The notes: generated by a model not told the origin, from the sequence alone. 8,937 nucleotides of DNA from Bacteroidota bacterium (GCA_024643595.1 JAHEMS010000124.1:1-8937); one strand, 5' to 3'. Shown: positions 1 through 7,470, counted from the first letter of the stretch. Translations and numbers: made by a program.

Positions 1-210
1 TGTAAGGAATAATGTATTATTGCTTTGAGCCAGGAATACATAATAAATGCCGATACTGAACACAAGTACCCCCACCACGCGAATCCAAATTTCTTTGGTT
101 TCAGGCAACTGAAAAGTGGAAAGCAAGAAATTTGGAAATGCAGTCAGGGCAACACTTAAGAGTAAAAGATAGAACCCAAAATAGTAGACTGATTTGGCTG
201 CATTATTCAT
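1..210 (-). CDS. Small integral membrane protein, N-terminal part (cut by left edge)
   Basis: Seventy codons are open from an ATG at 210-208 to the left edge with no stop, so the C-terminus lies outside the window. The start reads MNNAAKSVYYFGFYLLLLSV. Two hydrophobic stretches are visible, about residues 8-33 and 41-61, separated by a short polar loop (QLPETKE), as expected for a multi-helix inner-membrane protein. The second helix begins with the pattern IWIRVVGVLV, which resembles small uncharacterised bacterial membrane proteins with about four helices; that resemblance is from memory and unproven. Its ATG sits inside the last codons of the methyltransferase gene (shared ATGAATAA, positions 203-210), so translation is probably coupled to that gene. 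There is no Shine-Dalgarno sequence, which fits coupling or a Bacteroidota leader. Reading frame and coupling are well supported; the function is unknown. Confidence 0.75.
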   Translation of the reverse strand, partial: MNNAAKSVYYFGFYLLLLSVALTAFPNFLLSTFQLPETKEIWIRVVGVLVFSIGIYYVFLAQSNNTLFLT

Positions 211-1000
211 TATTATTTGGTTTATTATTTTTTGGGGTGCCCAATAGAAACCCAATATCAACGGGTTTGCCTTTAGCGATTCCAACTTGCCAGTCAAACT
301 GCTCATGATGGTCAAGTTCAAGAATCATGGTATTTAGTTCTTCAACAGTGTAAGTTCTAAGCACCGAAATGATTCCATCCCACCATACGCATAAAGGAAT
401 AATAGGAATCAAATACGTGAAAAATATTCTGCCAATTTTAAATGGACGTATGAAAGGAGTTGTAAGAAGTACCGTTAATGGAGAAAGTAACATTGGCATC
501 ATACTTTTAAAAGTTCGCTGCTGACCTTCAAAAATGGCAATTGGCTGATCGTGATGTATTGCGTTTTGAAGGATCGCTTTGCCTTGTTCTGGTTTAAAAT
601 GATGAAATGAAAGAAAATGGGTTCGAAGTCCTTTTAATTCCGGTGGCACCATCATGGCATTAATCGGATCCTTTTTATAGTCAAAGGTTTCAGGGGCATG
701 TGCTTTTGTTCGCTCAAAAGCATCCTGGTTGGGATATAGATCAGAAAGAATAATTTTGAGTGAGGGATTTAGACTCTTCAAATGATGCGCAATTTTAAGG
801 AGCCCCCCACCACCACCTGACGCAACATCAACAATGATATTGTTACCGGATTTTTCAACGCCTTTCAGTAAAATCGGAATAATCTCCTTATACATATCAA
901 ACGTATTCGCGCCATACTGTAAAAAATCTGTAGCATAGTTGCGAAGATTCTTCGGGAACCATTGCAAATCCTCAAACTCAAAGGCGTGAATACGGCCCAT
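203..1000 (-). CDS. Class I SAM-dependent methyltransferase-like protein with hydrophobic C-terminal half
   Basis: This 265-residue protein has a Rossmann-type SAM-binding signature. The glycine-rich motif I is VDVASGGGGG at residues 57-66, and the acid ending strand 2 is in ILSDLYPN at 84-91, expected to hold the ribose hydroxyls of SAM. SFHHF (131-135) lies where motif IV usually falls, followed by a strand IAIFEGQ (154-160). The C-terminal half is unusual: residues 167-184 and 192-213 are strongly hydrophobic (such as FFTYLIPIIPLCVWW) and could bury in the membrane or form a lipid-facing pocket. The N-terminus MGRIHAFEFEDLQWFP looks like a conserved family opening, supporting the ATG at 1000. 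Its 3' end overlaps the membrane protein gene by 8 bases. The substrate cannot be told from sequence. The fold assignment is confident; membrane association is inferred. Confidence 0.85.
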   Translation of the reverse strand: MGRIHAFEFEDLQWFPKNLRNYATDFLQYGANTFDMYKEIIPILLKGVEKSGNNIIVDVASGGGGGLLKIAHHLKSLNPSLKIILSDLYPNQDAFERTKAHAPETFDYKKDPINAMMVPPELKGLRTHFLSFHHFKPEQGKAILQNAIHHDQPIAIFEGQQRTFKSMMPMLLSPLTVLLTTPFIRPFKIGRIFFTYLIPIIPLCVWWDGIISVLRTYTVEELNTMILELDHHEQFDWQVGIAKGKPVDIGFLLGTPKNNKPNNNE

Positions 1001-1026
1001 AATTGATGGGAGTGATGTTGCGAAAA

Positions 1027-1041
1027 AACTTTATTAAAGTT
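1027..1041. repeat. Perfect 7-bp inverted repeat between divergent genes
   Basis: AACTTTA, a single T, then TAAAGTT forms a perfect odd-centred palindrome. It lies 27 bases upstream of the methyltransferase ATG and 39 bases upstream of the MBL hydrolase ATG, in their 79-base shared spacer. It could be a small operator. In such an A/T-rich spacer a palindrome of this size can also arise by chance. No convincing Bacteroidota -33/-7 promoter pair was found in the spacer on either strand. Confidence 0.3.
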
Positions 1042-1079
1042 GATTAATTTTAATGATATTTCATTTCATCTGAATAGAC

Positions 1080-1904
1080 ATGTCATTATTCGCAGCCTCA
1101 TTGAATTCTGGAAGTAACGGTAATTGCTACTATGTTGGCAATGATAATGAGGCTGTATTGATTGATGCAGGCATTTCATGTCGTGAAACGGAAATAAGGA
1201 TGAAACGGCTTGGCTTATCTTTAAGAAAGGTAAAAGGGATATTTATTTCACATGAGCATTCTGATCATATTAATGGCGTATCCGTACTTTCCAAAAAATA
1301 TCAATTGCCAGTATACGCTACGCCTGAAACAAAAAACGAAGGCAGATTAAAAATCAAAGATCATCTGAGTTATACCTTCAACGCATATGAACCAATTTCT
1401 GTTGGTAACCTGTCTGTCGTTCCATTTCCAAAGATCCATGATGCGAGTGACCCGCATAGCTTTATTGTATCGAGCGCGACCGTAAATGTTGGGGTGTTCA
1501 CGGATATTGGTGTGGCATGTGAACACGTGGTAAAAAATTTTCAAAAGTGCCATGCCGTTTTCCTGGAATCCAATTATGACGAATTCATGTTGGAAAATGG
1601 CAGATATCCTATTCATTTGAAAAACCGCATTCGTGACGGAAAAGGACATTTATCTAACCGGCAGGCACTGAATTTATTTTTACAATATCGGCCTGCGTTT
1701 ATGAGCCATCTTCTTTTGTCGCACTTGTCTGCCGAAAACAATACTCAAAAACTGGTGAAAGATTTGTTTCTTGAAAATTCGGTAAACACAAAAATCATCA
1801 TTGCTTCGAGAAGCAAGGAGACCAAGCTCTATCATATTCGCCAATCAATAAAAAAAGAAGATACCACGATGAGGTCCTCCTATTCGCAACTTTCTTTATT
1901 TTGA
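1080..1904 (+). CDS. yycJ: YycJ/WalJ-type metallo-beta-lactamase-fold hydrolase
   Basis: This 274-residue protein carries the two-metal MBL site: HEHSDH at residues 58-63 (H58, H60, D62, H63), a further histidine in KIHDASDP (H120), an aspartate in FTDIG (D142) and a C-terminal histidine in LLSHLS (H215). The opening (FAASLNSGSNGNCYYVG, then VLIDAGIS), ESNYDEFMLENGRYP (163-177) and GHLSN (189-193) match the YycJ/WalJ family. In Firmicutes that gene sits near the WalRK system and is linked to cell wall or DNA metabolism; a nuclease role has been suggested for relatives. No WalRK genes are present here. Length is close to the family norm, with a C-terminal extension ending in LSLF. The ATG directly opens the conserved first strand, and there is no Shine-Dalgarno. 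The family call is firm; the substrate is not known from sequence. It converges on the TerB-like gene with 6 bases between stops. Confidence 0.9.
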   Translation: MSLFAASLNSGSNGNCYYVGNDNEAVLIDAGISCRETEIRMKRLGLSLRKVKGIFISHEHSDHINGVSVLSKKYQLPVYATPETKNEGRLKIKDHLSYTFNAYEPISVGNLSVVPFPKIHDASDPHSFIVSSATVNVGVFTDIGVACEHVVKNFQKCHAVFLESNYDEFMLENGRYPIHLKNRIRDGKGHLSNRQALNLFLQYRPAFMSHLLLSHLSAENNTQKLVKDLFLENSVNTKIIIASRSKETKLYHIRQSIKKEDTTMRSSYSQLSLF

Positions 1905-1910
1905 ATTCAC

Positions 1911-2297
1911 TTAAGCAGCCATTTCTTTTTGGAGGGCCATATGCACAACGGCATTAATATCAACGTTGGCTAGTTTTATAGCGTAGAGAATAAACCGTAC
2001 CTCTTTAACCCGCAAAACCTTATCGATTAATGCCAATTGATAAAGTCTTACGAAGGTCTTCAGTTTTTGCTCATCAGTACATAAGTTAATGGCATCTATC
2101 CCAATTTGATAAATTTCTTTTTCATTTTTCCCGAGAAGGGACTTAAAGTGATGTGCAAAAGTATCGTCTGTGACACCTTCTTCTACTCTCATTTTATGCA
2201 GGTAATACAATTCATTATCGCTTATTTCATTATCAGAATTGATTAAAAGATAGGTTATGAATAAAAGTCCCTTGTGATAATTATCTATGGTTTCCAT
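1911..2297 (-). CDS. Small TerB-like all-helical protein
   Basis: A 128-residue soluble protein with no signal peptide or membrane segment. The N-terminal part LLFITYLLINSDNEISDNEL (11-30) has the TerB-type pattern of a hydrophobic helix followed by an acidic turn (SDNEIS) and a helix. A second, looser copy is visible at about 86-110 (YQLALIDKVLRVKEVRFILYAI), as expected for the duplicated helical arrangement of the TerB/DjlA-N-like fold. TerB-like domains are found in tellurite/stress operons but also in many unrelated housekeeping contexts. No other ter genes are present, so tellurite resistance should not be inferred. The ATG at 2297 follows an A/T-only leader (TTATTAAATAAATTT) with no Shine-Dalgarno. 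It is convergent with yycJ and divergent from the molybdopterin protein gene. Fold confidence is moderate; function is unknown. Confidence 0.65.
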   Translation of the reverse strand: METIDNYHKGLLFITYLLINSDNEISDNELYYLHKMRVEEGVTDDTFAHHFKSLLGKNEKEIYQIGIDAINLCTDEQKLKTFVRLYQLALIDKVLRVKEVRFILYAIKLANVDINAVVHMALQKEMAA

Positions 2298-2415
2298 GAA
2301 ATTTATTTAATAACCGCTATTAGCACAAATGCCAATCCATCTTTGGCCATTTGTGGGTAACCATTTTTTACCTCACCCAAACTTTATTAACTTGAACGTA
2401 AGTAATTGTCACCTT
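2298..2415. promoter_or_regulatory. Divergent spacer between TerB-like and molybdopterin protein genes
   Basis: This 118-base spacer must hold the start signals for two diverging genes. No clean Bacteroidota -33 (TTTG) / -7 (TANNTTTG) pair with 17-20 base spacing was found: TTTG at 2350-2353 and TAACTTG at 2388-2394 are too far apart. The 12-base string AAACTTTATTAA (2379-2390) also occurs at 1026-1037, in the other divergent spacer. An in-frame ATG at 2329 exists within the spacer but is not the likely start of the downstream gene. Confidence 0.3.
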
Positions 2416-4671
2416 ATGAAATTCACTTCTAATCTTGAAAAGTCAGTTGTTCGGAAAATTGACAGACGTTCGTTTCTGAAAGCCACTGGAATCACTGCAA
2501 CAGGTGTTGTACTTGGACTTCAATGGAGTTGTTCTCCTTCAAAATCTACCACCCCATTTTCGCCCAATGTTTATCTGACGATCAATCCGGATGGAACGGT
2601 CATGATCGTTGCACACCGGCAGGAAATGGGAACCGGAATTCGTACCGGGTTGCCCATGATTATTGCTGATGAAATGGAGGCAGATTGGAAGAAAGTGAAA
2701 TTGATTCAAGCAATAGGCGATGAAAAGAAGTATGGCAACCAAAATACGGATGGTTCCTTTTCAGTACGCATGTTTTTTGAACCGATGCGAAAGGCAGGAG
2801 CTACTGCCCGTATGATGCTGGAGCAAGCCGCTGCCAACCTGTGGAAAGTGGATGTGAGTGAATGTAAGGCGAATAACCATGAAGTAGTTCATAGCAGTGG
2901 AAAAAAAATTGGATTTGGTGAATTGACCGATGAGGCGGCAAAACTTACGGCCCCTAAAGAGGAGGCGATTGTATTAAAGAAAAAATCAGCGTGGAAATAC
3001 ATCGGCAAAGCAATGAACTTATATGATGTGCCAGATATTGTGAAAGGCACTGCCGTGTATGGAATTGATGTGGTTAAGCCAGATATGAAATATGCCGTTA
3101 TCCTGAGGTGTCCGGTGGCTGGCGGAAAAGTGAAAAGCTTTTCAGATACGGAAGCAAAAAAGATAGAGGGTGTAATTAAGATATTTGAAATGAAGGCTTC
3201 TGGTTTTCCAGCCGGCTTAGATGTACCGCAAGGAGGCGTCGTTGTTGTAGCAAATTCAACCTGGTCGGCCATAAGTGCACGAAAGGCATTGCAAGTGGAA
3301 TGGGACAATGGGATAAATGGATCATATGATTCAGTGGCATACCTGAATGAATTAAAGCAAAAGGCAAAAAAGAAGGGAGATCCACGGAGATCGAATGGTG
3401 ATGTGGAAATGGCAGGCAAAAGTGCTTCATCGATGTTTGAATCCACGTACGTGACGCAGCACTTATCGCATGCCCCAATGGAGTCACCCAACGCTACCGC
3501 TTTGGTAATAGATGGTAAATGTGAAATATGGGCACCGGTTCAGCATCCTCAGTGGGTACGGGATAGTGTTGCCGGGAACCTCGGCATGGATGCTGCAAAT
3601 GTTACTGTAAATGTCACCTTACTTGGTGGAGCCTTTGGCAGAAAATCCAAACCGGATTTTGCAGTTGAAGCGGCAATGGTAGCAAAGGAAATGATGGGCA
3701 CGCCCGTAAAAGTAATGTGGACCCGTGAAGATGATCTCACGATGGATTTCTTTCATGCGTGCAGCGTGCAGAATATACGCGTTACTATGGATAAAGATAA
3801 AAATGTTACCGGCTGGACCCATCGCAGTGCTTTCCCGCCAATCGGGGGCACTTCAAATACCAAGGAAATTCAACCCAGTGATGGTGAGTTGGGACTAGGT
3901 GCCATCGACTTTCCATTTGATATTCCAAATATTTCTGTGGAGGCCATTGAATCACCGGCACGTACTCGTATTGGATGGTTGCGATCGGTAAGTAATATTC
4001 AGCATGCCTTTGCGATCGGCAGCATGATGGATGAAATCGCTTCTTTACGAAAAGTTGATCCTGTAAAAAATTTATTAGAATTACTGGGCCCCGATCGAAA
4101 CGTTCCGCTCAATGAACTTATCAAAGACTTTCAGAACTACGGGGAGCCAATTGAAAAATATCCCACCAATACAGCACGCATGCGTAAAGTGATTGAGTTG
4201 GTGGCAGAAAAATCCGGTTGGGGGAAGGACCTTCCTAAGGGTCATGGCATGGGTATTTGCGCACATCGAAGTTTTCTTACGGATGTCGCATGTGTAGTTC
4301 ATGTGTCGGTTGATGATGCCGGAAAACTCACGATTCACGAAGCACATTATGCAGTTGATTGTGGTCAAGTGGTGAACCGTAACTCCGTTATTCAGCAATT
4401 TGAAGGAGGATTTGTTTTTGCATTAGGAGGCGCTTTGAAAGGGCATATGTCTTTTAAGGATGGTCATAGTGAACAAACAAACTTTGACACATATAATGTC
4501 GCACGAATGGAAGATGCTCCAATGCTGACACAGGTTCACATCGTGGAGAGCGATGAGGTCCCTACAGGAGTAGGCGAACCACCTGTACCACCGGTTGCAC
4601 CCGCATTAGCTAATGCCATTTTTGCTGCGACCGGAAAGAGGTATCGAGAGATGCCAATCAGACTTTCCTGA
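2416..4671 (+). CDS. Tat-exported xanthine dehydrogenase-family molybdopterin-binding subunit (IorB-type)
   Basis: This 751-residue protein belongs to the molybdenum hydroxylase large subunits of the isoquinoline 1-oxidoreductase beta / aldehyde dehydrogenase type. Such enzymes hydroxylate N-heterocycles or oxidise aldehydes at a molybdopterin cytosine dinucleotide cofactor. Visible family marks are REMGTGIRTGLPMIIADE near the N-terminus, HAPMESPNATA, the cofactor loop GGAFGRK (404-410) followed by PVKVMWTREDD, AVDCGQVVN, and the C-terminal GVGEPPVPPVAPALANAIF, whose glutamate (E721) matches the catalytic base. The ATG at 2416 is preferred over the in-frame ATG at 2329 because it puts the twin-arginine motif DRRSFLK at residues 16-22, followed by a hydrophobic stretch and a Cys (C39). 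This predicts export of the folded, cofactor-loaded protein. C39 might be lipidated, but LQWSC is a poor lipobox. No small [2Fe-2S] subunit gene lies nearby, although IorB-type proteins usually work with one. The family is certain; the substrate is unknown. Confidence 0.92.
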   Translation: MKFTSNLEKSVVRKIDRRSFLKATGITATGVVLGLQWSCSPSKSTTPFSPNVYLTINPDGTVMIVAHRQEMGTGIRTGLPMIIADEMEADWKKVKLIQAIGDEKKYGNQNTDGSFSVRMFFEPMRKAGATARMMLEQAAANLWKVDVSECKANNHEVVHSSGKKIGFGELTDEAAKLTAPKEEAIVLKKKSAWKYIGKAMNLYDVPDIVKGTAVYGIDVVKPDMKYAVILRCPVAGGKVKSFSDTEAKKIEGVIKIFEMKASGFPAGLDVPQGGVVVVANSTWSAISARKALQVEWDNGINGSYDSVAYLNELKQKAKKKGDPRRSNGDVEMAGKSASSMFESTYVTQHLSHAPMESPNATALVIDGKCEIWAPVQHPQWVRDSVAGNLGMDAANVTVNVTLLGGAFGRKSKPDFAVEAAMVAKEMMGTPVKVMWTREDDLTMDFFHACSVQNIRVTMDKDKNVTGWTHRSAFPPIGGTSNTKEIQPSDGELGLGAIDFPFDIPNISVEAIESPARTRIGWLRSVSNIQHAFAIGSMMDEIASLRKVDPVKNLLELLGPDRNVPLNELIKDFQNYGEPIEKYPTNTARMRKVIELVAEKSGWGKDLPKGHGMGICAHRSFLTDVACVVHVSVDDAGKLTIHEAHYAVDCGQVVNRNSVIQQFEGGFVFALGGALKGHMSFKDGHSEQTNFDTYNVARMEDAPMLTQVHIVESDEVPTGVGEPPVPPVAPALANAIFAATGKRYREMPIRLS

Positions 4672-4771
4672 ACGCAGAGATAGATTTATTAGCGTACGTA
4701 TTTGCTGGAAGGTTTCTTAGGCTTAATGGTAATTCATTTTCGGTCTATTAATAAACACAAGTAACTACACA

Positions 4772-6511
4772 ATGAAAAATTCGCTTCTTGTCGGTGGCGT
4801 GGCTTCCCTCTTGTTTTTTTCGGTGGGCACTCATTTTGTTCCTCCTTTGCTTACTTTTCAAAGTCAGCTGAAGTCGGAGATCACTCCCCCTTTATCCATA
4901 TGCGGCACTCCGGGTGCGAGAATCATCCTTAAAATTATGGATACTACCCGTCAAGTAGCCCCACTGTTGTACAACCTTGGTAAACATGGCATGAAAGTGA
5001 GCACCACCAATGAACGGGCTCAATTATTTTTTAATCAAGGCATTAACCTGTATTATGGTTTTAACCATCTCGAAGCCTATCGCTCTTTCATGGAGGTGGC
5101 GCGTCTTGATCCTGCATGTGCCATGGCCTATTGGGGACAGGCACTTTCGCTTGGTCCAAATATTAACTTGCCGATGGATCCTGCCGACACTGAAACAGTT
5201 TATAAATCGCTTCAGAAAGCAATAGCATTAAAAGATAAAGCTTCGCCCATGGAGCAGTCACTTATCGATGCACTTTCAAAACGATATACGGCAGAAGCCT
5301 TAAAAGACAGAAAATCACTTGATGAAGCTTATGCAATTGCAATGGAAGAGGTGGCATTACACTATCCTGATCATCCGGATATAAATACGCTTTATGCAGA
5401 AGCATTAATGGATTTACATCCGTGGGATTTTTGGAAAAACGGGGAACCGATGGCATGGACAGCAAAACCTGTTCATGTAATTGAAGATGTAATTTCTAAG
5501 CATCCATTACATCCGGGCGCAAATCATTTAAATATTCACATCCTTGAGGCATCGGCAGAACCAGAAAAAGCGGCAGCAAGTGCCGACAAACTTTTAGATC
5601 TGGTTCCCGGTTCCGGCCATCTGGTGCACATGCCATCGCATATCTACATTCGTGTTGGCCGCTACCTTGATGGCGTTGAGGCCAATGAACGTGCTGTAAA
5701 AACAGATGAGGAATATATTGTTCAATGTAAGGTGCAGGGGGTATACCCGCTTTTCTATTATCCGCATAATTATCATTTCCTGCTGGCATGTACGCAGATG
5801 GCTGGGATGAGTAAGAAATCAATGGAGACCGCAGAGGCGTTAAAACAAAACATTCCTGTAGAGATGTTGAATATTCCTGACTTTGTTACCCTGCAACACT
5901 GGTATACCATGCCTTGGTATACCCTGGTGCGTTTTGGAAAATGGAATGATATTCTTGAACTTAAAGAGCCAGTTGATTCATTGAAGTACATAAAAAGTGT
6001 ATGGCATTATGCCAGAGGAATGGCTTATGTTAAAACCAATAAACCTGTTGAGGCAAAGGCGGAATTGACTAAACTTAAAACGCTAGTATCTGATCCATTT
6101 ATGGAATATACCATAAGTGGATTTAACAGTTTCAGGAATGTTTTAAGTATTGGACAAAACATTCTGGAAGGAGAAATCGAAGCCAAACAAAATAACTTCG
6201 ATAAATCAATTCAACTGGTAACAAAGGCAGTGGAGATTGAAGATAATCTCCTTTATCAGGAGCCTCCGGATTGGTATCATCCCGCTCGACAGGTTTTGGG
6301 AGGCATTCTCCTTGAAGCAAAAAAACCGGCACTGGCAGAGCAACGATTTCGCGAAGACCTAAATCTTTATCGTGATAACGGGTGGTCTCTCTTCGGCTTA
6401 TATCAGAGCTTACAGGCTCAGGGAAAAAAGAGTGAAGCTGTTGAGGTAAAGAAAAAATATGATAAAGCTTTCGCCAAAGCAGATATATTGCTGAAACCGG
6501 TGAGGTTTTAG
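4772..6511 (+). CDS. Secreted TPR protein with conserved-looking histidine clusters
   Basis: A 579-residue protein with a Sec-type signal: MKNS, then hydrophobic residues about 5-28 (LLVGGVASLLFF), so it is probably periplasmic or membrane-anchored. TPR-like helix pairs start around residue 83 (AQLFFNQGINLYYGFNHLEA, then DPACAMAYWGQALSLG) and recur through 300 and in the C-terminal 400-570 region (AKAELTKLKTL, ALAEQRFREDLNLY). Two histidine-dense motifs stand out: KHPLHPGANHLNIHILEAS (H244, H247, H252, H256) and GHLVHMPSHIYIRVG (H283, H286, H290); a third pair is in YYPHNYHF (H332, H335). Similar motifs recur, from memory, in an uncharacterised family of secreted TPR proteins, suggesting a fixed structural or metal-binding role beyond scaffolding. 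The gene follows the molybdopterin subunit after 100 bases with no clear terminator, so co-transcription is possible. Its stop overlaps the AraC gene stop by 4 bases (TTAG). The TPR call is firm; the biochemical role is unknown. Confidence 0.85.
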   Translation: MKNSLLVGGVASLLFFSVGTHFVPPLLTFQSQLKSEITPPLSICGTPGARIILKIMDTTRQVAPLLYNLGKHGMKVSTTNERAQLFFNQGINLYYGFNHLEAYRSFMEVARLDPACAMAYWGQALSLGPNINLPMDPADTETVYKSLQKAIALKDKASPMEQSLIDALSKRYTAEALKDRKSLDEAYAIAMEEVALHYPDHPDINTLYAEALMDLHPWDFWKNGEPMAWTAKPVHVIEDVISKHPLHPGANHLNIHILEASAEPEKAAASADKLLDLVPGSGHLVHMPSHIYIRVGRYLDGVEANERAVKTDEEYIVQCKVQGVYPLFYYPHNYHFLLACTQMAGMSKKSMETAEALKQNIPVEMLNIPDFVTLQHWYTMPWYTLVRFGKWNDILELKEPVDSLKYIKSVWHYARGMAYVKTNKPVEAKAELTKLKTLVSDPFMEYTISGFNSFRNVLSIGQNILEGEIEAKQNNFDKSIQLVTKAVEIEDNLLYQEPPDWYHPARQVLGGILLEAKKPALAEQRFREDLNLYRDNGWSLFGLYQSLQAQGKKSEAVEVKKKYDKAFAKADILLKPVRF

Positions 6512-7467
6512 TTTTGCTTCAGGTATGAGGGGCTAATTCCGAATTTCTTTTTGAATGCTACAGAGAAATGATGGGGATATTTATATCCAACCAGAGAACT
6601 TATTTCATGAACGGTTTGATCCATGTGCAATAATAATTCATGGGCATGCTCCAATCGCTTATTTAATAAAAAATCAAATATGGTAGTCTGAAAGTTTTCA
6701 CGAAAACCTTTCTTCAAGGAAAATTCATTAACACCAAAATGCTTTCCGATGTCTTTAAGTGAGTGCTCTTTTAGGAAATTTTCTGAGAGATAATCGTGAA
6801 TTGAATAAAATAAATCACGATCTGACTTTCGTTGCTTTGTTAACCTACTTTCTCCATAAAGATTATTAAGTTGTAAGGCAATCAACTCATGTACTTTCGA
6901 TTCGATGAATAATTGTTTTAGTGACCCACTCAATGGATTGTTGAATATTTCATGAACGGTCCGGATCATTTCCGGCGTAAGCACATTTTCTTCAGGATAG
7001 AATAGTTCGCGCTCAACTAATTTTTTGCGCAAATCACTTGACCATTTTTCGGTATCAGAAAGTAAGGTTGCATAATGCTCGCGATCAATTTCTATGTGCA
7101 CGTTGGTAAACGCATGACCAAAACCAAGCATATAATCATCTTCTGGTACAAAAATTTGATGATATCGCTGTTGAGCTAAGTTTGCTGAGATTTTATGATT
7201 ATGAAAGTACGCACCTATATTTCCCTTTAGCGAAATGCAATGATGCACGTATCGTGCCGAACCGACCTTTTCAAGTTGAACATTGACGGGTATCACTAAT
7301 TCTGCCCGGTGTTCAAAGACGTGTATGGATTTTATAGAGATGGATCGTTGTTGCCAGTGACCAAAATCAGGATGCTGCCGAATGATTTCATCAAATCCGT
7401 TAATCTTTTGCGTACGGCAGGTGTAATGATCAAATTCTGCAAAATCAATTGTGGGCGATTGCTTCAT
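6508..7467 (-). CDS. AraC/XylS-family transcriptional regulator
   Basis: A 319-residue protein with a C-terminal AraC DNA-binding domain (about 218-319). The first helix-turn-helix is SLKDIGKHFGVNEFSLKKGF (236-255). The second is in VHEISSLVGYKYPHHFSVAF (286-305), followed by the family signature KKFGISPSYLK (307-317). The N-terminal 200 residues are a poorly conserved sensor region rich in beta strand (HRAELVIPVNVQL, KGNIGAYFHN, YHQIFVPEDDYMLGFG). They lack a two-component receiver domain, so a small ligand or an internal signal is likely. The layout recalls PchR-like regulators, but the ligand cannot be read from sequence. The ATG at 7467 is preceded by an AAAGGAG sequence, unusual in this window. 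The gene is divergent from the hemerythrin-like gene, which is the most probable target along with itself, and convergent with the TPR gene. Family certain; regulon inferred. Confidence 0.9.
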   Translation of the reverse strand: MKQSPTIDFAEFDHYTCRTQKINGFDEIIRQHPDFGHWQQRSISIKSIHVFEHRAELVIPVNVQLEKVGSARYVHHCISLKGNIGAYFHNHKISANLAQQRYHQIFVPEDDYMLGFGHAFTNVHIEIDREHYATLLSDTEKWSSDLRKKLVERELFYPEENVLTPEMIRTVHEIFNNPLSGSLKQLFIESKVHELIALQLNNLYGESRLTKQRKSDRDLFYSIHDYLSENFLKEHSLKDIGKHFGVNEFSLKKGFRENFQTTIFDFLLNKRLEHAHELLLHMDQTVHEISSLVGYKYPHHFSVAFKKKFGISPSYLKQN

Positions 7468-7470
7468 AAA

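Noticed and set aside
1080..1904. Beta-lactam resistance suggested by the MBL fold
   Set aside because: The surrounding motifs (HDASDP, FTDIG, ESNYD, GHLSN) are those of YycJ/WalJ proteins rather than of secreted class B beta-lactamases, and there is no signal peptide.
1911..2297. Tellurite resistance system suggested by the TerB-like fold
   Set aside because: No other ter genes (terC, terD, terZ) are present, and TerB-like domains occur widely in unrelated contexts.
2889..3491. A 200-codon open frame on the minus strand inside the molybdopterin protein gene
   Set aside because: It is fully antisense to a gene with strong family motifs, its translation shows no recognisable domain, and it has no plausible start signals. 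It is a shadow frame.
4672..4771. Searched the gap between the molybdopterin and TPR genes for a promoter, terminator or small gene
   Set aside because: I saw no -33/-7 pair, no stem with a T run and no convincing short coding frame, only A/T-rich sequence.
5902..5924. Repeated GGTATACC palindromes inside the TPR gene
   Set aside because: They encode a repeated WYT pair in frame (WYTMPWYTL), so protein sequence explains the repeat. It is not a separate DNA element.
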